A stretch of DNA of 64,000 nt from Pseudomonas sp. Q11 (GTDB taxonomy: Bacteria; Pseudomonadota; Gammaproteobacteria; Pseudomonadales; Pseudomonadaceae), in NCBI RefSeq assembly GCF_024494355.1, contig NZ_JAKNQY010000030.1:1-64000 (forward strand). Reading direction: 5' to 3'. Numbering within the stretch: the stretch's first letter is position 1; each line of letters starts with the position of its first letter. The notes under the pieces are model-generated. The model did no database searches and had not been told where the DNA came from. It saw only the letters and a program-made list of their open reading frames with translations. Both the position numbers and the translations under genes were made by a program. Of the stretch, positions 26,718-35,532 are shown piece by piece.

Positions 26718-27686
26718 ATGACCATTCAAAACAATGCACTGCCAACGGCACGCAAACCCCTGGACCTGCGGCGTTTCCTGGACGATTGGGTCATGCTGCT
26801 GGCCGCTGTCGCGATCTTCGTGCTCTGCACCCTGATGATCGATAACTTCCTCTCGCCGCTGAACATGCGTGGCCTGGGCCTGGCGATTTCCACCACGGGT
26901 ATTGCGGCCTGCACCATGTTGTATTGCCTGGCTTCCGGGCACTTCGACCTGTCGGTGGGCTCGGTGATTGCCTGTGCCGGTGTGGTCGCGGCGGTGGTGA
27001 TGCGTGACACCAACAGCGTGTTCCTCGGCGTCAGCGCAGCGCTGGTGATGGGGCTGATCGTCGGGCTGATCAATGGCATCGTCATTGCCAAGCTGCGGGT
27101 CAATGCGTTGATCACCACGCTGGCGACCATGCAGATCGTCCGGGGCCTGGCCTACATCTTTGCCAATGGCAAGGCGGTGGGCGTGTCCCAGGAATCCTTC
27201 TTCGTGTTCGGCAACGGCCAATTGTTCGGTGTGCCGGTGCCGATCCTGATCACCATCGTCTGCTTCCTGTTTTTCGGCTGGCTGCTGAACTACACCACCT
27301 ACGGGCGCAACACCATGGCCATCGGTGGCAACCAGGAAGCGGCGTTGTTGGCGGGGGTGAACGTTGATCGCACTAAGATCATCATCTTTGCCGTTCATGG
27401 TGTGATCGGTGCCCTGGCGGGTGTGATCCTGGCCTCGCGCATGACCTCAGGTCAGCCAATGATCGGCCAGGGCTTCGAACTGACCGTGATCTCGGCTTGC
27501 GTGTTGGGCGGGGTGTCGTTGAGCGGCGGTATCGGCATGATTCGCCATGTCATCGCCGGGGTGCTGATTCTGGCGATTATTGAAAACGCGATGAACCTGA
27601 AGAACATCGACACCTTCTACCAGTACGTCATTCGTGGCTCGATCCTGTTGCTGGCGGTGGTGATCGACCGAATGAAACAACGCTGA
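26718..27686 (+). CDS. araH: AraH-type sugar ABC transporter permease
   Basis: A 322-aa CUT2 permease with 8-10 membrane helices and the family segment GHFDLSVGSVIACAGVV followed by GLINGIVIAKLRVNALITTLATM. GAGGTAA lies before the ATG. It closes the importer operon; a tandem REP array follows. Confidence 0.92.
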   Translation: MTIQNNALPTARKPLDLRRFLDDWVMLLAAVAIFVLCTLMIDNFLSPLNMRGLGLAISTTGIAACTMLYCLASGHFDLSVGSVIACAGVVAAVVMRDTNSVFLGVSAALVMGLIVGLINGIVIAKLRVNALITTLATMQIVRGLAYIFANGKAVGVSQESFFVFGNGQLFGVPVPILITIVCFLFFGWLLNYTTYGRNTMAIGGNQEAALLAGVNVDRTKIIIFAVHGVIGALAGVILASRMTSGQPMIGQGFELTVISACVLGGVSLSGGIGMIRHVIAGVLILAIIENAMNLKNIDTFYQYVIRGSILLLAVVIDRMKQR

Positions 27687-27710
27687 AATTCGCGCCGACC
27701 GGGCCGGCCG

Positions 27711-28076
27711 CAATCGCGAGCAAGCTTTGCTCCCACAGGTTTTTTGGACGAGTACAACGCCTGCGCACGACTCGGGAAAAACGGTGGGAGCGAGCCTGCT
27801 CGCGATGACGGCGGCACATTCAGCATCCCGGCAAGCTGACCCGCCGCTATCGCGAGCAAGCTTTGCTCCCACAGGTTTTTTGGGCGAATACAGCGCCTGA
27901 GCACGACTCGAAAAACTGTGGGAGCGAGCCTGCTCGCGATGACGGCGGCACATTCAGCATCCCTGCAAGCTGACCCGCCGCTATCGCGAGCAAGCTTTGC
28001 TCCCACGGGTTTTTGGGCGAGTACAACGCCTGCGCACGACTCGGAAAAACTGTGGGAGCGGGCTTGCTCGCGAAGG
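27711..28076. repeat. tandem REP/BIME array, 2.7 copies of a 135-bp unit
   Basis: Three forward elements (GCGAGCAAGCTTTGCTCCCA) start near 27715, 27851 and 27985, 136 and 134 bp apart. Each is followed by GACGAGTACAACGCCTGCGC-like spacer and then by an inverse element (GTGGGAGCGAGCCTGCTCGC). The units differ by a few point changes and small indels. No gene is visible in this stretch of about 400 bp. It is a classic BIME-type array, not a CRISPR: units are long, palindromic and the spacers are repeated too. Confidence 0.9.
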
Positions 28077-28097
28077 CGTCGACCCTGACACCGACGA

Positions 28098-28478
28098 TCA
28101 ACCGGCCTTGCGCAATGCTTCAACCAATTCCTGCTTGCGCATTTTCGAGCGCCCGGGAATGTTCTTCGCCCGGGCTTCTTTCATCAGGCTGTCCACAGTC
28201 TGGGCGCCATGAGAAGCCTGGCTGCTACGCGGATGACCTTCGCGGGTCTTGGCTGCGCGGCGGGCCGATTCCTTGCGGTCGGTTTTCTTTTGCGCGGCCG
28301 GTTTTGCCTTCCCCGACCCACCGGACCGTTCGCCACCGCCGGACTGCTTGTTCACCGTCGCCCAGGCACGTGCCTCGGCCTTGTCCTCGGGCACACCCTT
28401 TTTCTCGTAACTGGCTTCAATGTGTTCGGCTTTGCGCTTTTGCTCGGCCGTGTATTTGTCTTTGCTTCCACGAGGCAT
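28098..28478 (-). CDS. small basic protein with Rho N-terminal-like C-terminus
   Basis: A 126-aa very Lys/Arg/Gly/Ser-rich protein. The N-terminal block (MPRGSKDKYTAEQKRKAEHI) recurs in many Pseudomonas proteins sometimes labelled plasmid stabilisation. The middle (residues about 45-85) is disordered. The C-terminal 30 residues (LMKEARAKNIPGRSKMRKQELVE region) look like a Rho_N/SAP-type helix-extension-helix nucleic-acid fold. GAGGAGAG precedes the ATG. It probably binds DNA or RNA; the function is unknown. Confidence 0.75.
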   Translation of the reverse strand: MPRGSKDKYTAEQKRKAEHIEASYEKKGVPEDKAEARAWATVNKQSGGGERSGGSGKAKPAAQKKTDRKESARRAAKTREGHPRSSQASHGAQTVDSLMKEARAKNIPGRSKMRKQELVEALRKAG

Positions 28479-28544
28479 AAGAAATCTCTCCTCAAGTGTG
28501 TGAGCAGAGCCACCCGCCAGGCGCGCGTCGCTCGCTCCCTGGGG

Positions 28545-28886
28545 TTACTGGCTGGCGCCACCCTCGGAACCCGAACCGCCGGTAGTGGTTTTTGAACCCG
28601 TGCCGGTTTCGGCATTATCGGGGGCATTGGAGTTCGGCGTATTCATGCCGCCCTGACGACCCGCATCATTGCCCTGCACCCGCGGATCGGTGCCGTTGGC
28701 GGGAGGCTGACCATTGTTCAAGCCACCGCCGGTACCGTCGGTGTTCAACTTGGGCATGCCTTCGGTCGCGGGGGAATTGGGCGCCTGTACCGGATCGGTC
28801 GGCCCGGTGCCGTCGGTGGTCGCCGCGAAAGCCGCCGAAGACAGCAGTGTGGCGAATGTGAATGCAGTCAGCCTTGATGAGATCAT
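28545..28886 (-). CDS. secreted low-complexity Gly/Asn/Thr-rich protein
   Basis: A 113-aa protein with a signal peptide (about residues 1-21, cleavage after AFA). The mature part is almost wholly Gly, Asn, Thr, Ser, Pro and Ala, with no predicted secondary structure and no cysteine. GGAGG lies 8 nt before the ATG. It is likely periplasmic or secreted; no function can be named. It is upstream of the small basic protein in the same direction. Confidence 0.6.
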   Translation of the reverse strand: MISSRLTAFTFATLLSSAAFAATTDGTGPTDPVQAPNSPATEGMPKLNTDGTGGGLNNGQPPANGTDPRVQGNDAGRQGGMNTPNSNAPDNAETGTGSKTTTGGSGSEGGASQ

Positions 28887-29065
28887 GATGTCGCCTCCAT
28901 TTTTCAGAATGCTTGCCTGATTTTGGGCTGTCCTGAATCCGGGTTGGTGCCTCGCAGGCGACGAATGGTACTGCAGGAACCGTCACTCAAAATTCGTCTT
29001 TGAGATGTGACGAGCGCAGCGTGGCGGCTTAGTATGGCGCTTTCAATTGGCTACAAGGCCCGTTC

Positions 29066-29548
29066 ATGTCGATCCAGATTCGTCCTGCGCAACCCAGCGA
29101 TGCGCCTCAAATCCTTGCCTTCATCACTGAACTTGCCGATTACGAAAAGGCCCGTCACGAAGTCATCGCCAGTGTGGCGGACATTCAGCGCAGCCTGTTC
29201 AGCGAAGGCTCCACCGCCCATGGACTGATCTGTCTGCGTGATGGCGTGCCAATCGGTTATGCGGTGTTTTTCTTCAGTTATTCCACGTGGCTTGGCAGCA
29301 ACTGCCTGTACCTCGAAGACCTGTACATCACGCCTGACCAGCGCGGCGGCGGGGCGGGGAAGACGTTGCTGCGTCACCTGGCGAAAATTGCCTGTGATAA
29401 CGATTGCGGTCGCTTCGAGTGGAGCGTGCTGGACTGGAATACGCCGGCAATCGAGTTTTACAAATCCCTCGGCGCGCAACCCCAGGAAGAGTGGGTGCGC
29501 TACCGGATGGACGGCAAGGTGCTACGGGATTTCGCCCAAGGCAACTGA
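29066..29548 (+). CDS. GNAT family N-acetyltransferase
   Basis: A 160-aa GNAT enzyme. The acetyl-CoA site is the block LYITPDQRGGGAGKTLLRHLA, and the C-terminal WSVLDWNTPAIEFYKSLGA matches the diamine/spermidine N1-acetyltransferase-like subgroup. Transfer of acetyl to a small amine is likely; the substrate is unknown. It is convergent with the GST gene, 5 bp apart. Confidence 0.85.
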   Translation: MSIQIRPAQPSDAPQILAFITELADYEKARHEVIASVADIQRSLFSEGSTAHGLICLRDGVPIGYAVFFFSYSTWLGSNCLYLEDLYITPDQRGGGAGKTLLRHLAKIACDNDCGRFEWSVLDWNTPAIEFYKSLGAQPQEEWVRYRMDGKVLRDFAQGN

Positions 29549-29553
29549 GCGGT

Positions 29554-30186
29554 TCATGAGTACGCGGCGCCTGCGTACTCGGCAAACCCCGGCCGTTGTT
29601 CGAGTCGTTTGCAATAAGCGGCCACGGCCGGGTAGTTCGGGCGTTCCATGGGCGTCTGACGCCAGCGATGCACCGACAGACCGATGAGTACATCCGCGAG
29701 GGAAAAATCCGCACCGGCCACGTAGGCATCACTGCGTTTCAATTGATCCTCCAGCAACCCCATCTTTTCGTTCCAGCCTTTGATCCCCGCGGCGATGCGT
29801 TGAGGGTCTTGGCAATCCGGATCTTTGCGCACCAGCGCGTAAAACGGATAACCCCAAGACGGGTTGAGTTCGGTCGCTTGCCAATCCATCCACTGCTCAA
29901 CGCGCGCCCGGGCGGCCGCTTCGACGGGCAGCAGATCGCTACTTCCATGCTTGCCCACCAAGTAGCGGCAAATGGTGTTGGACTCCCAGAGCACACCATT
30001 CTCATCAATGATCACGGGTACTTGGGCGTTGGGGTTGAGGGCCAGGAATTCAGGATCATGGGTCGAAGCAAAACCGATGCCCCAGTCCTCGCGTTCATAA
30101 GCGACGTCCAGTTCCTGGCAGGTCCACAGCACTTTTCTGACATTGATAGAGGAAGTGCGACCGAGGATTTTCAGCAGTTGTCCCAT
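29554..30186 (-). CDS. glutathione S-transferase family protein
   Basis: A 210-aa GST. The N-terminal thioredoxin-like domain (residues 1-80) has the glutathione-site segments SSINVRKVLW, NPNAQVPVIID and WESNTICRYL; the C-terminal helical domain ends with a FSLADVLIG motif. I use the ATG at 30186 (AGGGA 7 nt upstream) rather than 30192. Likely detoxification; the substrate is unknown. It is unrelated to the flanking sugar genes. Confidence 0.85.
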   Translation of the reverse strand: MGQLLKILGRTSSINVRKVLWTCQELDVAYEREDWGIGFASTHDPEFLALNPNAQVPVIIDENGVLWESNTICRYLVGKHGSSDLLPVEAAARARVEQWMDWQATELNPSWGYPFYALVRKDPDCQDPQRIAAGIKGWNEKMGLLEDQLKRSDAYVAGADFSLADVLIGLSVHRWRQTPMERPNYPAVAAYCKRLEQRPGFAEYAGAAYS

Positions 30187-30275
30187 AACCATTTCCCTGA
30201 GTTCTAAGGCGTCTGGCAGAGAACGTAGCAGGATTCGCGGGCAAATGGCGATTGGCTTCGCAGATGATGCTTATG

Positions 30276-30334
30276 TCCCAATATATGGGAGTGATATTTA
30301 TATATTGAGATTATGCCGCGCCCAGGTTTATAGT
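30276..30334 (+). promoter_or_regulatory. galactose promoter copy 2 upstream of dgoK
   Basis: TCCCA-ATATA-TGGGA (30276-30290), TTGAGA (30305-30310), 18-bp spacer and TATAGT (30329-30334). Shared blocks such as TATATTGAGATTAT and GGTTTATAGTC extend well beyond the hexamers of copy 1 at 22864-22923. Both operators are centred near position -58. Confidence 0.72.
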
Positions 30335-30373
30335 CCGTGCACTCACTGCCAAAAAACAAAACAGGTGAAACGG

Positions 30374-31354
30374 ATGCAGGCGCAATTGATTGCGCTCGAT
30401 TGGGGGACCACCTCATTACGGGCTTACAAACTCGCCGCCGGTGGCGAGGTGCTCGAACAGCGCTCGCTGTCGTCGGGGATCATGCAGTTGCCCACCGGGC
30501 CGCGAACCGTGGCCGGTCGGGTGTGCGTCGACGGTTTTGAACTGGCCTTCGACGAGGCGTGCGGCGATTGGCTCGACGCCCAGCCAGGCCTGCCTGTGAT
30601 CGCCTGCGGTATGGTCGGCAGTGCCCAGGGCTGGTGTGAAGTGCCTTACTGCGACACGCCTGCCAATGTCGCCAATCTAGGACATTCCCTGCAAACCATT
30701 CGCAGTCTTCGCGGTGTCGATGTGCACATCGTGCCGGGCGTGATTCAGCGTTCACGCTTGCCCAATGTCATGCGCGGCGAAGAAACCCAGGTGCTCGGCG
30801 CCTTGCACAGCCTGCCGAACGAGTCGGTGCTGATCGGCCTGCCTGGAAGCCATTCGAAATGGGTGGAAGTGGCCAACGGCTGCATCGTGCATTTCGACAC
30901 TTTCATGACCGGCGAGATCTTCGCCGTGCTCAGCGACCACAGCATTCTTGGCCGCACCCAACAACGCGGCACGGCGTTCGATAGCCTGGCTTTTGATCGT
31001 GGTGTGCAGGTGGCGTTGTCGGTAGACGGCCAGATCGGCCCGTTGTCTACCGTGTTCAGTGCCCGCAGTCTGGGCTTGACTGGCGAGCTTAATGCCGGCG
31101 CCCAGGCAGATTACCTTTCCGGTCTCCTGATCGGTCATGAACTGACGGCCCTGGCCACCGTGCAACGCCGTCGGCGCGACAGCATCCATCTGCCAACGGT
31201 CGTGCTGATCGGCAACTCCCAACTCTGTATTCGTTATCAACGGGCTCTCGACGCCTGCGGTTTTGCCCGGGTGACCCTGGCCGAACAGGCCACCGAACGT
31301 GGTTTGTGGCAACTGGCCGTGGCGGCCGGGCTGCTCGATTCCACCGCCCCCTGA
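30374..31354 (+). CDS. dgoK: 2-dehydro-3-deoxygalactonokinase
   Basis: Phosphorylates 2-dehydro-3-deoxy-D-galactonate at O6. The 326-aa protein begins MQAQLIALDWGTTSLRAYKL, the ATP-binding N-terminus of the family, and contains GLPGSHSKWV, typical of DgoK. I set the start at 30374, with AGGTGA upstream and the promoter just before; the open frame extends much further up without similarity. dgoA follows after 19 bp. Confidence 0.93.
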   Translation: MQAQLIALDWGTTSLRAYKLAAGGEVLEQRSLSSGIMQLPTGPRTVAGRVCVDGFELAFDEACGDWLDAQPGLPVIACGMVGSAQGWCEVPYCDTPANVANLGHSLQTIRSLRGVDVHIVPGVIQRSRLPNVMRGEETQVLGALHSLPNESVLIGLPGSHSKWVEVANGCIVHFDTFMTGEIFAVLSDHSILGRTQQRGTAFDSLAFDRGVQVALSVDGQIGPLSTVFSARSLGLTGELNAGAQADYLSGLLIGHELTALATVQRRRRDSIHLPTVVLIGNSQLCIRYQRALDACGFARVTLAEQATERGLWQLAVAAGLLDSTAP

Positions 31355-31373
31355 ACCTGACTGGAGGACTGAC

Positions 31374-31994
31374 ATGCTCACACAAGCACTGGCGCACAAC
31401 GGGTTGATCGCGATCCTGCGTGGTCTGCGTCCCGACGAGGCGGCAGCTATTGGCGAGGTCCTGTACAGCGCCGGATTTCGTGTCATCGAAGTGCCGCTCA
31501 ATTCCCCCGAGCCGTACGAAAGCATCCGCATCCTGCGCAGTACCTTGCCTGCCGATTGCCTGATCGGTGCCGGTACGGTGCTGACCCCGGAACAGGTCGA
31601 GCAGGTGAAAGCCGCTGGCGGCCAAGTGATCGTCATGCCCCATAGCGATCCGAAGGTGCTGCGTGCGGCGAAAGCGGCGGGCTTGTATCTGTCGCCAGGC
31701 GTCGCTACGCCCACCGAAGCCTTTGCCGCACTGGCCGAAGGCGCCCACGTGCTGAAGATGTTTCCCGCCGAGCAAATGGGCCCGGCGGTGGTCAAGGCCT
31801 GGCTCGCGGTATTGCCGGCCGGAACCGTGCTGGTGCCGGTGGGCGGGATTACCCCGGACAACATGGCGGTGTTCGTCGAAGCCGGTGTCAAGGGTTTCGG
31901 CCTCGGGTCCGGGCTGTTCAAACCGGGCCTGACAGCGGATGAAGTGGCGGTGCGCGCCAAGGCCTACGTGGCCGCATGGAATGCCTTGAACTGA
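31374..31994 (+). CDS. dgoA: 2-dehydro-3-deoxy-6-phosphogalactonate aldolase
   Basis: Class I aldolase that splits KDPGal into pyruvate and glyceraldehyde 3-phosphate. The 206-aa TIM barrel has the Schiff-base Lys128 in HVLKMFPAEQ and the catalytic Glu in VIEVPLNS. GGAGG lies 8 nt before the ATG at 31374. Unlike older annotations of the E. coli operon, aldolase and dehydratase are separate genes here. dgoD follows after 49 bp. Confidence 0.94.
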   Translation: MLTQALAHNGLIAILRGLRPDEAAAIGEVLYSAGFRVIEVPLNSPEPYESIRILRSTLPADCLIGAGTVLTPEQVEQVKAAGGQVIVMPHSDPKVLRAAKAAGLYLSPGVATPTEAFAALAEGAHVLKMFPAEQMGPAVVKAWLAVLPAGTVLVPVGGITPDNMAVFVEAGVKGFGLGSGLFKPGLTADEVAVRAKAYVAAWNALN

Positions 31995-32043
31995 AGACTT
32001 TTCCAGCGCCTCGTGCGCTGCATCTGACAAGAGAGACAACAAG

Positions 32044-33192
32044 ATGAAAATCACCAAGCTGACCACGTTTATCGTTCCGCCGCGCTGGTGCTTCCTCAAG
32101 GTCGAGACCGACGAAGGTGTCACCGGCTGGGGTGAACCCGTGGTCGAAGGCCGCGCCCACACGGTGGCGGCTGCCGTTGAGGAATTGTCCGACTACCTGA
32201 TCGGCAAAGACCCACGCAACATCGAAGACATCTGGACCGTGCTGTATCGCGGCGGCTTCTATCGGGGCGGGGCGATTCACATGAGCGCCCTGGCCGGTAT
32301 CGACCAGGCGTTGTGGGACATCAAGGGCAAGGCCTTGGGCGTGTCAGTCAGCGATTTGCTCGGCGGTCAGGTGCGCGACAAGATCCGCGTGTATTCGTGG
32401 ATCGGCGGCGACCGTCCGGCGGACACCGCCCGCGCGGCGAAAGAAGCCGTGGCGCGGGGGTTCACGGCAGTGAAGATGAACGGCACCGAAGAGCTGCAAT
32501 TTCTCGACACCTTTGAAAAGGTCGACCTGGCCCTGGCCAACGTCGCGGCGGTCCGGGACGCAGTCGGGCCGAACGTCGGCATCGGCGTGGACTTCCACGG
32601 TCGGGTGCACAAGCCGATGGCCAAGGTGCTGATGAAGGAACTCGATCCGTACAAGCTGATGTTTATCGAAGAGCCGGTGCTCAGTGAAAACTACGAAGCC
32701 CTCAAGGAATTGGCGCCGCTGACCAGCACTCCGATTGCCCTGGGCGAGCGGTTGTTCTCGCGCTGGGATTTCAAACGGGTGCTCAGCGAGGGCTACGTGG
32801 ACATCATCCAGCCGGATGCGTCCCACGCCGGTGGCATCACCGAAACCCGCAAGATCGCCAACATGGCCGAGGCCTACGACGTGGCGCTGGCGCTGCACTG
32901 CCCGCTGGGCCCCATTGCCTTGGCGGCGTGCCTGCAATTGGATGCGGTCTGCTACAACGCGTTCATCCAGGAGCAGAGCCTGGGCATCCACTACAACGAG
33001 AGCAACGACCTGCTGGATTACATCAAGGATCCGCAGGTGTTCGACTATGACAAGGGCTTCGTGAAAATCCCTAACGGTCCAGGCCTGGGCATCGAGATCA
33101 ATGAGGAGTACGTCATCGAACGCGCCGCCATCGGCCACCGCTGGCGCAACCCGATCTGGCGGCATGCCGATGGCAGTTTTGCCGAGTGGTGA
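32044..33192 (+). CDS. dgoD: D-galactonate dehydratase
   Basis: Converts D-galactonate to 2-dehydro-3-deoxy-D-galactonate. The 382-aa enolase-superfamily protein keeps the metal ligands Asp183, Glu209 and Glu235 and the catalytic His185 and His285 at the same residue numbers as E. coli DgoD. This is strong evidence for galactonate (not arabinonate) as the substrate. It is third in dgoK-dgoA-dgoD, with a REP hairpin after the stop. Confidence 0.96.
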   Translation: MKITKLTTFIVPPRWCFLKVETDEGVTGWGEPVVEGRAHTVAAAVEELSDYLIGKDPRNIEDIWTVLYRGGFYRGGAIHMSALAGIDQALWDIKGKALGVSVSDLLGGQVRDKIRVYSWIGGDRPADTARAAKEAVARGFTAVKMNGTEELQFLDTFEKVDLALANVAAVRDAVGPNVGIGVDFHGRVHKPMAKVLMKELDPYKLMFIEEPVLSENYEALKELAPLTSTPIALGERLFSRWDFKRVLSEGYVDIIQPDASHAGGITETRKIANMAEAYDVALALHCPLGPIALAACLQLDAVCYNAFIQEQSLGIHYNESNDLLDYIKDPQVFDYDKGFVKIPNGPGLGIEINEEYVIERAAIGHRWRNPIWRHADGSFAEW

Positions 33193-33255
33193 GTCACGCC
33201 TGATCACTCTGATAGGAATCCTTTCAGGAGCAAAAGACTCCTGTGGAACAAGGGG

Positions 33256-33302
33256 CTCTGTGGGAGCAAGGCCCTGTGGGAGCAAGGCTTGCTCCCACAG
33301 GG
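33256..33302. repeat. REP hairpin after dgoD
   Basis: CCCTGTGGGAGCAAG (33272-33286) and CTTGCTCCCACAGGG (33288-33302) form a perfect 15-bp stem with a single-base gap. A third partial arm, CTGTGGGAGCAAGG, precedes it. It may stabilise the dgoKAD message relative to the transporter gene. Confidence 0.85.
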
Positions 33303-33352
33303 TCTTGCTCAATCCTTGCCGTATTCGACAAATATAAAAAAGAGGCACTCAC

Positions 33353-34663
33353 ATGCAAGCGCACACCCTGAGCGCGCAAGCGTCGTTGGTGACGCCCAGC
33401 CGCAAGCGTTTTTTCATCATGGTCCTGCTGTTTATCACCGTGGTGATCAACTACCTGGACCGCAGCAACCTCTCGATCGCCGCCCCCGCGCTGACCAGTG
33501 AGCTGGGCATCGATCCAATCCACGTCGGGCTGATTTTCTCGGCGTTCGGCTGGACCTACGCCGCCATGCAGATTCCGGGTGGCTGGCTGGTGGACCGGGT
33601 GCCCCCGCGTATTCTGTATAGCGTTGCACTGCTGCTGTGGTCAGTGGCCACGGTGATGCTCGGTTTTGCCGCCAGCTTCATCGCGTTGTTCGTCCTGCGC
33701 ATGGCGGTGGGGGCTCTGGAAGCGCCGGCCTACCCGATCAATAGCCGCGTGGTGACCACCTGGTTTCCTGAGCGCGAACGGGCCACGGCCATTGGTTTCT
33801 ACACCTCGGGACAGTTCGTCGGGCTGGCCTTCCTGACGCCGGTATTGGCCTGGCTGCAACACGCATTCGGTTGGCACATGGTGTTTGTCGCCACGGGTGC
33901 GGTGGGGATCATCTGGGCGGTGATCTGGTACGCGGTGTATCGCGAGCCGCGGGATTTCAAAGGGGTCAACGCCGCCGAAATCGAACTGATCCGCGAAGGC
34001 GGCGGGTTGGTGGATATCCAGGCCGATACAGCCAAGGCCAAGGCCAAGTTCAGTTGGGCGGACCTGGGGATCGTCCTGACCCAGCGCAAGCTGTGGGGCA
34101 TTTACCTGGGCCAGTTCTGCTTGAATTCCACGCTGTGGTTTTTTCTGACATGGTTCCCGACGTACCTGGTGAAATATCGCGGCATGGACTTCATCAAGTC
34201 TGGCCTGTTGGCATCGTTGCCGTTCCTCGCGGCGTTCGTCGGTGTGTTGTGTTCCGGGTTCTTCTCCGACTGGTTGATCCGTCGCGGTTCCACGGTGGGG
34301 TTCGCCCGCAAGCTGCCGATCATCGGCGGGTTGCTGATCTCTACGGCGATCATCGGCGCCAACTTCGTTGAGTCGACACCGCTGGTGATCGCTTTCCTGG
34401 CCCTGGCGTTCTTCGGCAATGGCCTGGCGTCGATTACCTGGTCGCTGGTGTCGACCCTGGCGCCAGCGCGGCTGCTCGGGCTGACGGGTGGGGTGTTCAA
34501 TTTCATCGGTAACCTGTCGGCCATCGCCACGCCCATCGTCATTGGTTTCCTCGCCAGCGGCGATTCGTTTGCCCCGGCCATCACCTACATCGCCGTGCTG
34601 GCGTTGATTGGCGCGCTGTCCTACATCCTGCTGGTGGGGAAGGTCGAGCGCATCGTGTTGTAG
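33353..34663 (+). CDS. MFS transporter, anion:cation symporter family (DgoT-like)
   Basis: A 436-aa major facilitator with 12 predicted membrane helices. NYLDRSNLSIAAP in helix 1, GGWLVDRVPPRIL in the loop after helix 2 and a long central loop before SWADLGIVLTQRKLWGIY match the sugar-acid (galactonate/glucarate/hexuronate) symporters. It sits after dgoD, so D-galactonate uptake is likely. The cell would thus import both the sugar (ABC) and the acid (MFS). Confidence 0.87.
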   Translation: MQAHTLSAQASLVTPSRKRFFIMVLLFITVVINYLDRSNLSIAAPALTSELGIDPIHVGLIFSAFGWTYAAMQIPGGWLVDRVPPRILYSVALLLWSVATVMLGFAASFIALFVLRMAVGALEAPAYPINSRVVTTWFPERERATAIGFYTSGQFVGLAFLTPVLAWLQHAFGWHMVFVATGAVGIIWAVIWYAVYREPRDFKGVNAAEIELIREGGGLVDIQADTAKAKAKFSWADLGIVLTQRKLWGIYLGQFCLNSTLWFFLTWFPTYLVKYRGMDFIKSGLLASLPFLAAFVGVLCSGFFSDWLIRRGSTVGFARKLPIIGGLLISTAIIGANFVESTPLVIAFLALAFFGNGLASITWSLVSTLAPARLLGLTGGVFNFIGNLSAIATPIVIGFLASGDSFAPAITYIAVLALIGALSYILLVGKVERIVL

Positions 34664-34722
34664 TCCGACGGGGCGGGCGACCATAATGCCGCCCGTTCCC
34701 CGCTCACTGTTGAAGGCCGGAT

Positions 34723-35526
34723 ATGCAGCAAGACGATCCAAAAATCACCAAGGACGCGGCGCCCACAGGCACCCAGACACTGCTGCGTGGTCTGGGTGTG
34801 GTTCAGGCGGTCGCCAGCGGCGCCCGGGACCTGAAGGAAATCGCCCGGTTGATCGGCACTACCCGCAGCACCACCCATCGCCTGGCCAGTTGCCTGGTGG
34901 ATGAGCGCTACCTGCGCGTGGTGCCACAAGTGGGTTATCTGTTGGGGCCGAAGCTGATCGAACTGGGTTTTCAGGCCCGGGAAGAGTTGCCGCTGGTGAG
35001 TCTGGCGGGGCCGTACCTGGACGAGTTGTCGGCGCTTACCGGTGACACCGTCCACCTGGCGATTCGCGAGGGCGACGAGGTGTTGTACCTGCTGAAAAAT
35101 CCGGGGCGCAATGGCCCGGAAATGCGTTCGCGCGTGGGCCATCGCATGCCGCTGGCGCGTACCGGGATCGGTAAGGCACTGATGCTCGATGATTCTCAGG
35201 AGCAATGGAAAAGGCTGTATGAAATCAGCTTGCCGGCGGGTGGGAAGAATCAGTTCTGGCCCCAGCATCAGGAGCAATCCTGGGAGCAGTTCCAGCAGCG
35301 GATGGTGGAGTATGTAGCCGGCGGTTATGCCTTCGATCTGGAAGACAACGAGCCGTCGATTCGTTGCGTGGCGGCGCCGATCCGAGACGCCGGCAAGCAT
35401 ATCGTCGCCGGTATCAGCATCGCCAGCACCGTACCGTATATGCCGCTGGAAAAAATGGCCGAGCTGATTCCCCTGGTCAAAGGGGTCACAGCCCGGCTGT
35501 CGGCGGAACTTGGCGCGAAGGTCTGA
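34723..35526 (+). CDS. IclR family transcriptional regulator
   Basis: A 267-aa IclR regulator with an N-terminal winged helix (about residues 15-75; LKEIARLIGTTRSTTHRLASCL) and an effector domain (residues about 90-260). It is the last gene of the galactonate block and the best candidate to bind the two TCCCA-N5-TGGGA palindromes; IclR proteins often bind 15-bp palindromes. The effector may be galactonate or KDGal. The link to the operators is inferred from context. Confidence 0.87.
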   Translation: MQQDDPKITKDAAPTGTQTLLRGLGVVQAVASGARDLKEIARLIGTTRSTTHRLASCLVDERYLRVVPQVGYLLGPKLIELGFQAREELPLVSLAGPYLDELSALTGDTVHLAIREGDEVLYLLKNPGRNGPEMRSRVGHRMPLARTGIGKALMLDDSQEQWKRLYEISLPAGGKNQFWPQHQEQSWEQFQQRMVEYVAGGYAFDLEDNEPSIRCVAAPIRDAGKHIVAGISIASTVPYMPLEKMAELIPLVKGVTARLSAELGAKV

Positions 35527-35532
35527 CGAGCA

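Noticed and set aside
27711..28076. CRISPR array
   Set aside because: Units are about 135 bp, the spacers themselves are repeated, and there are no cas genes; it is a REP/BIME array.
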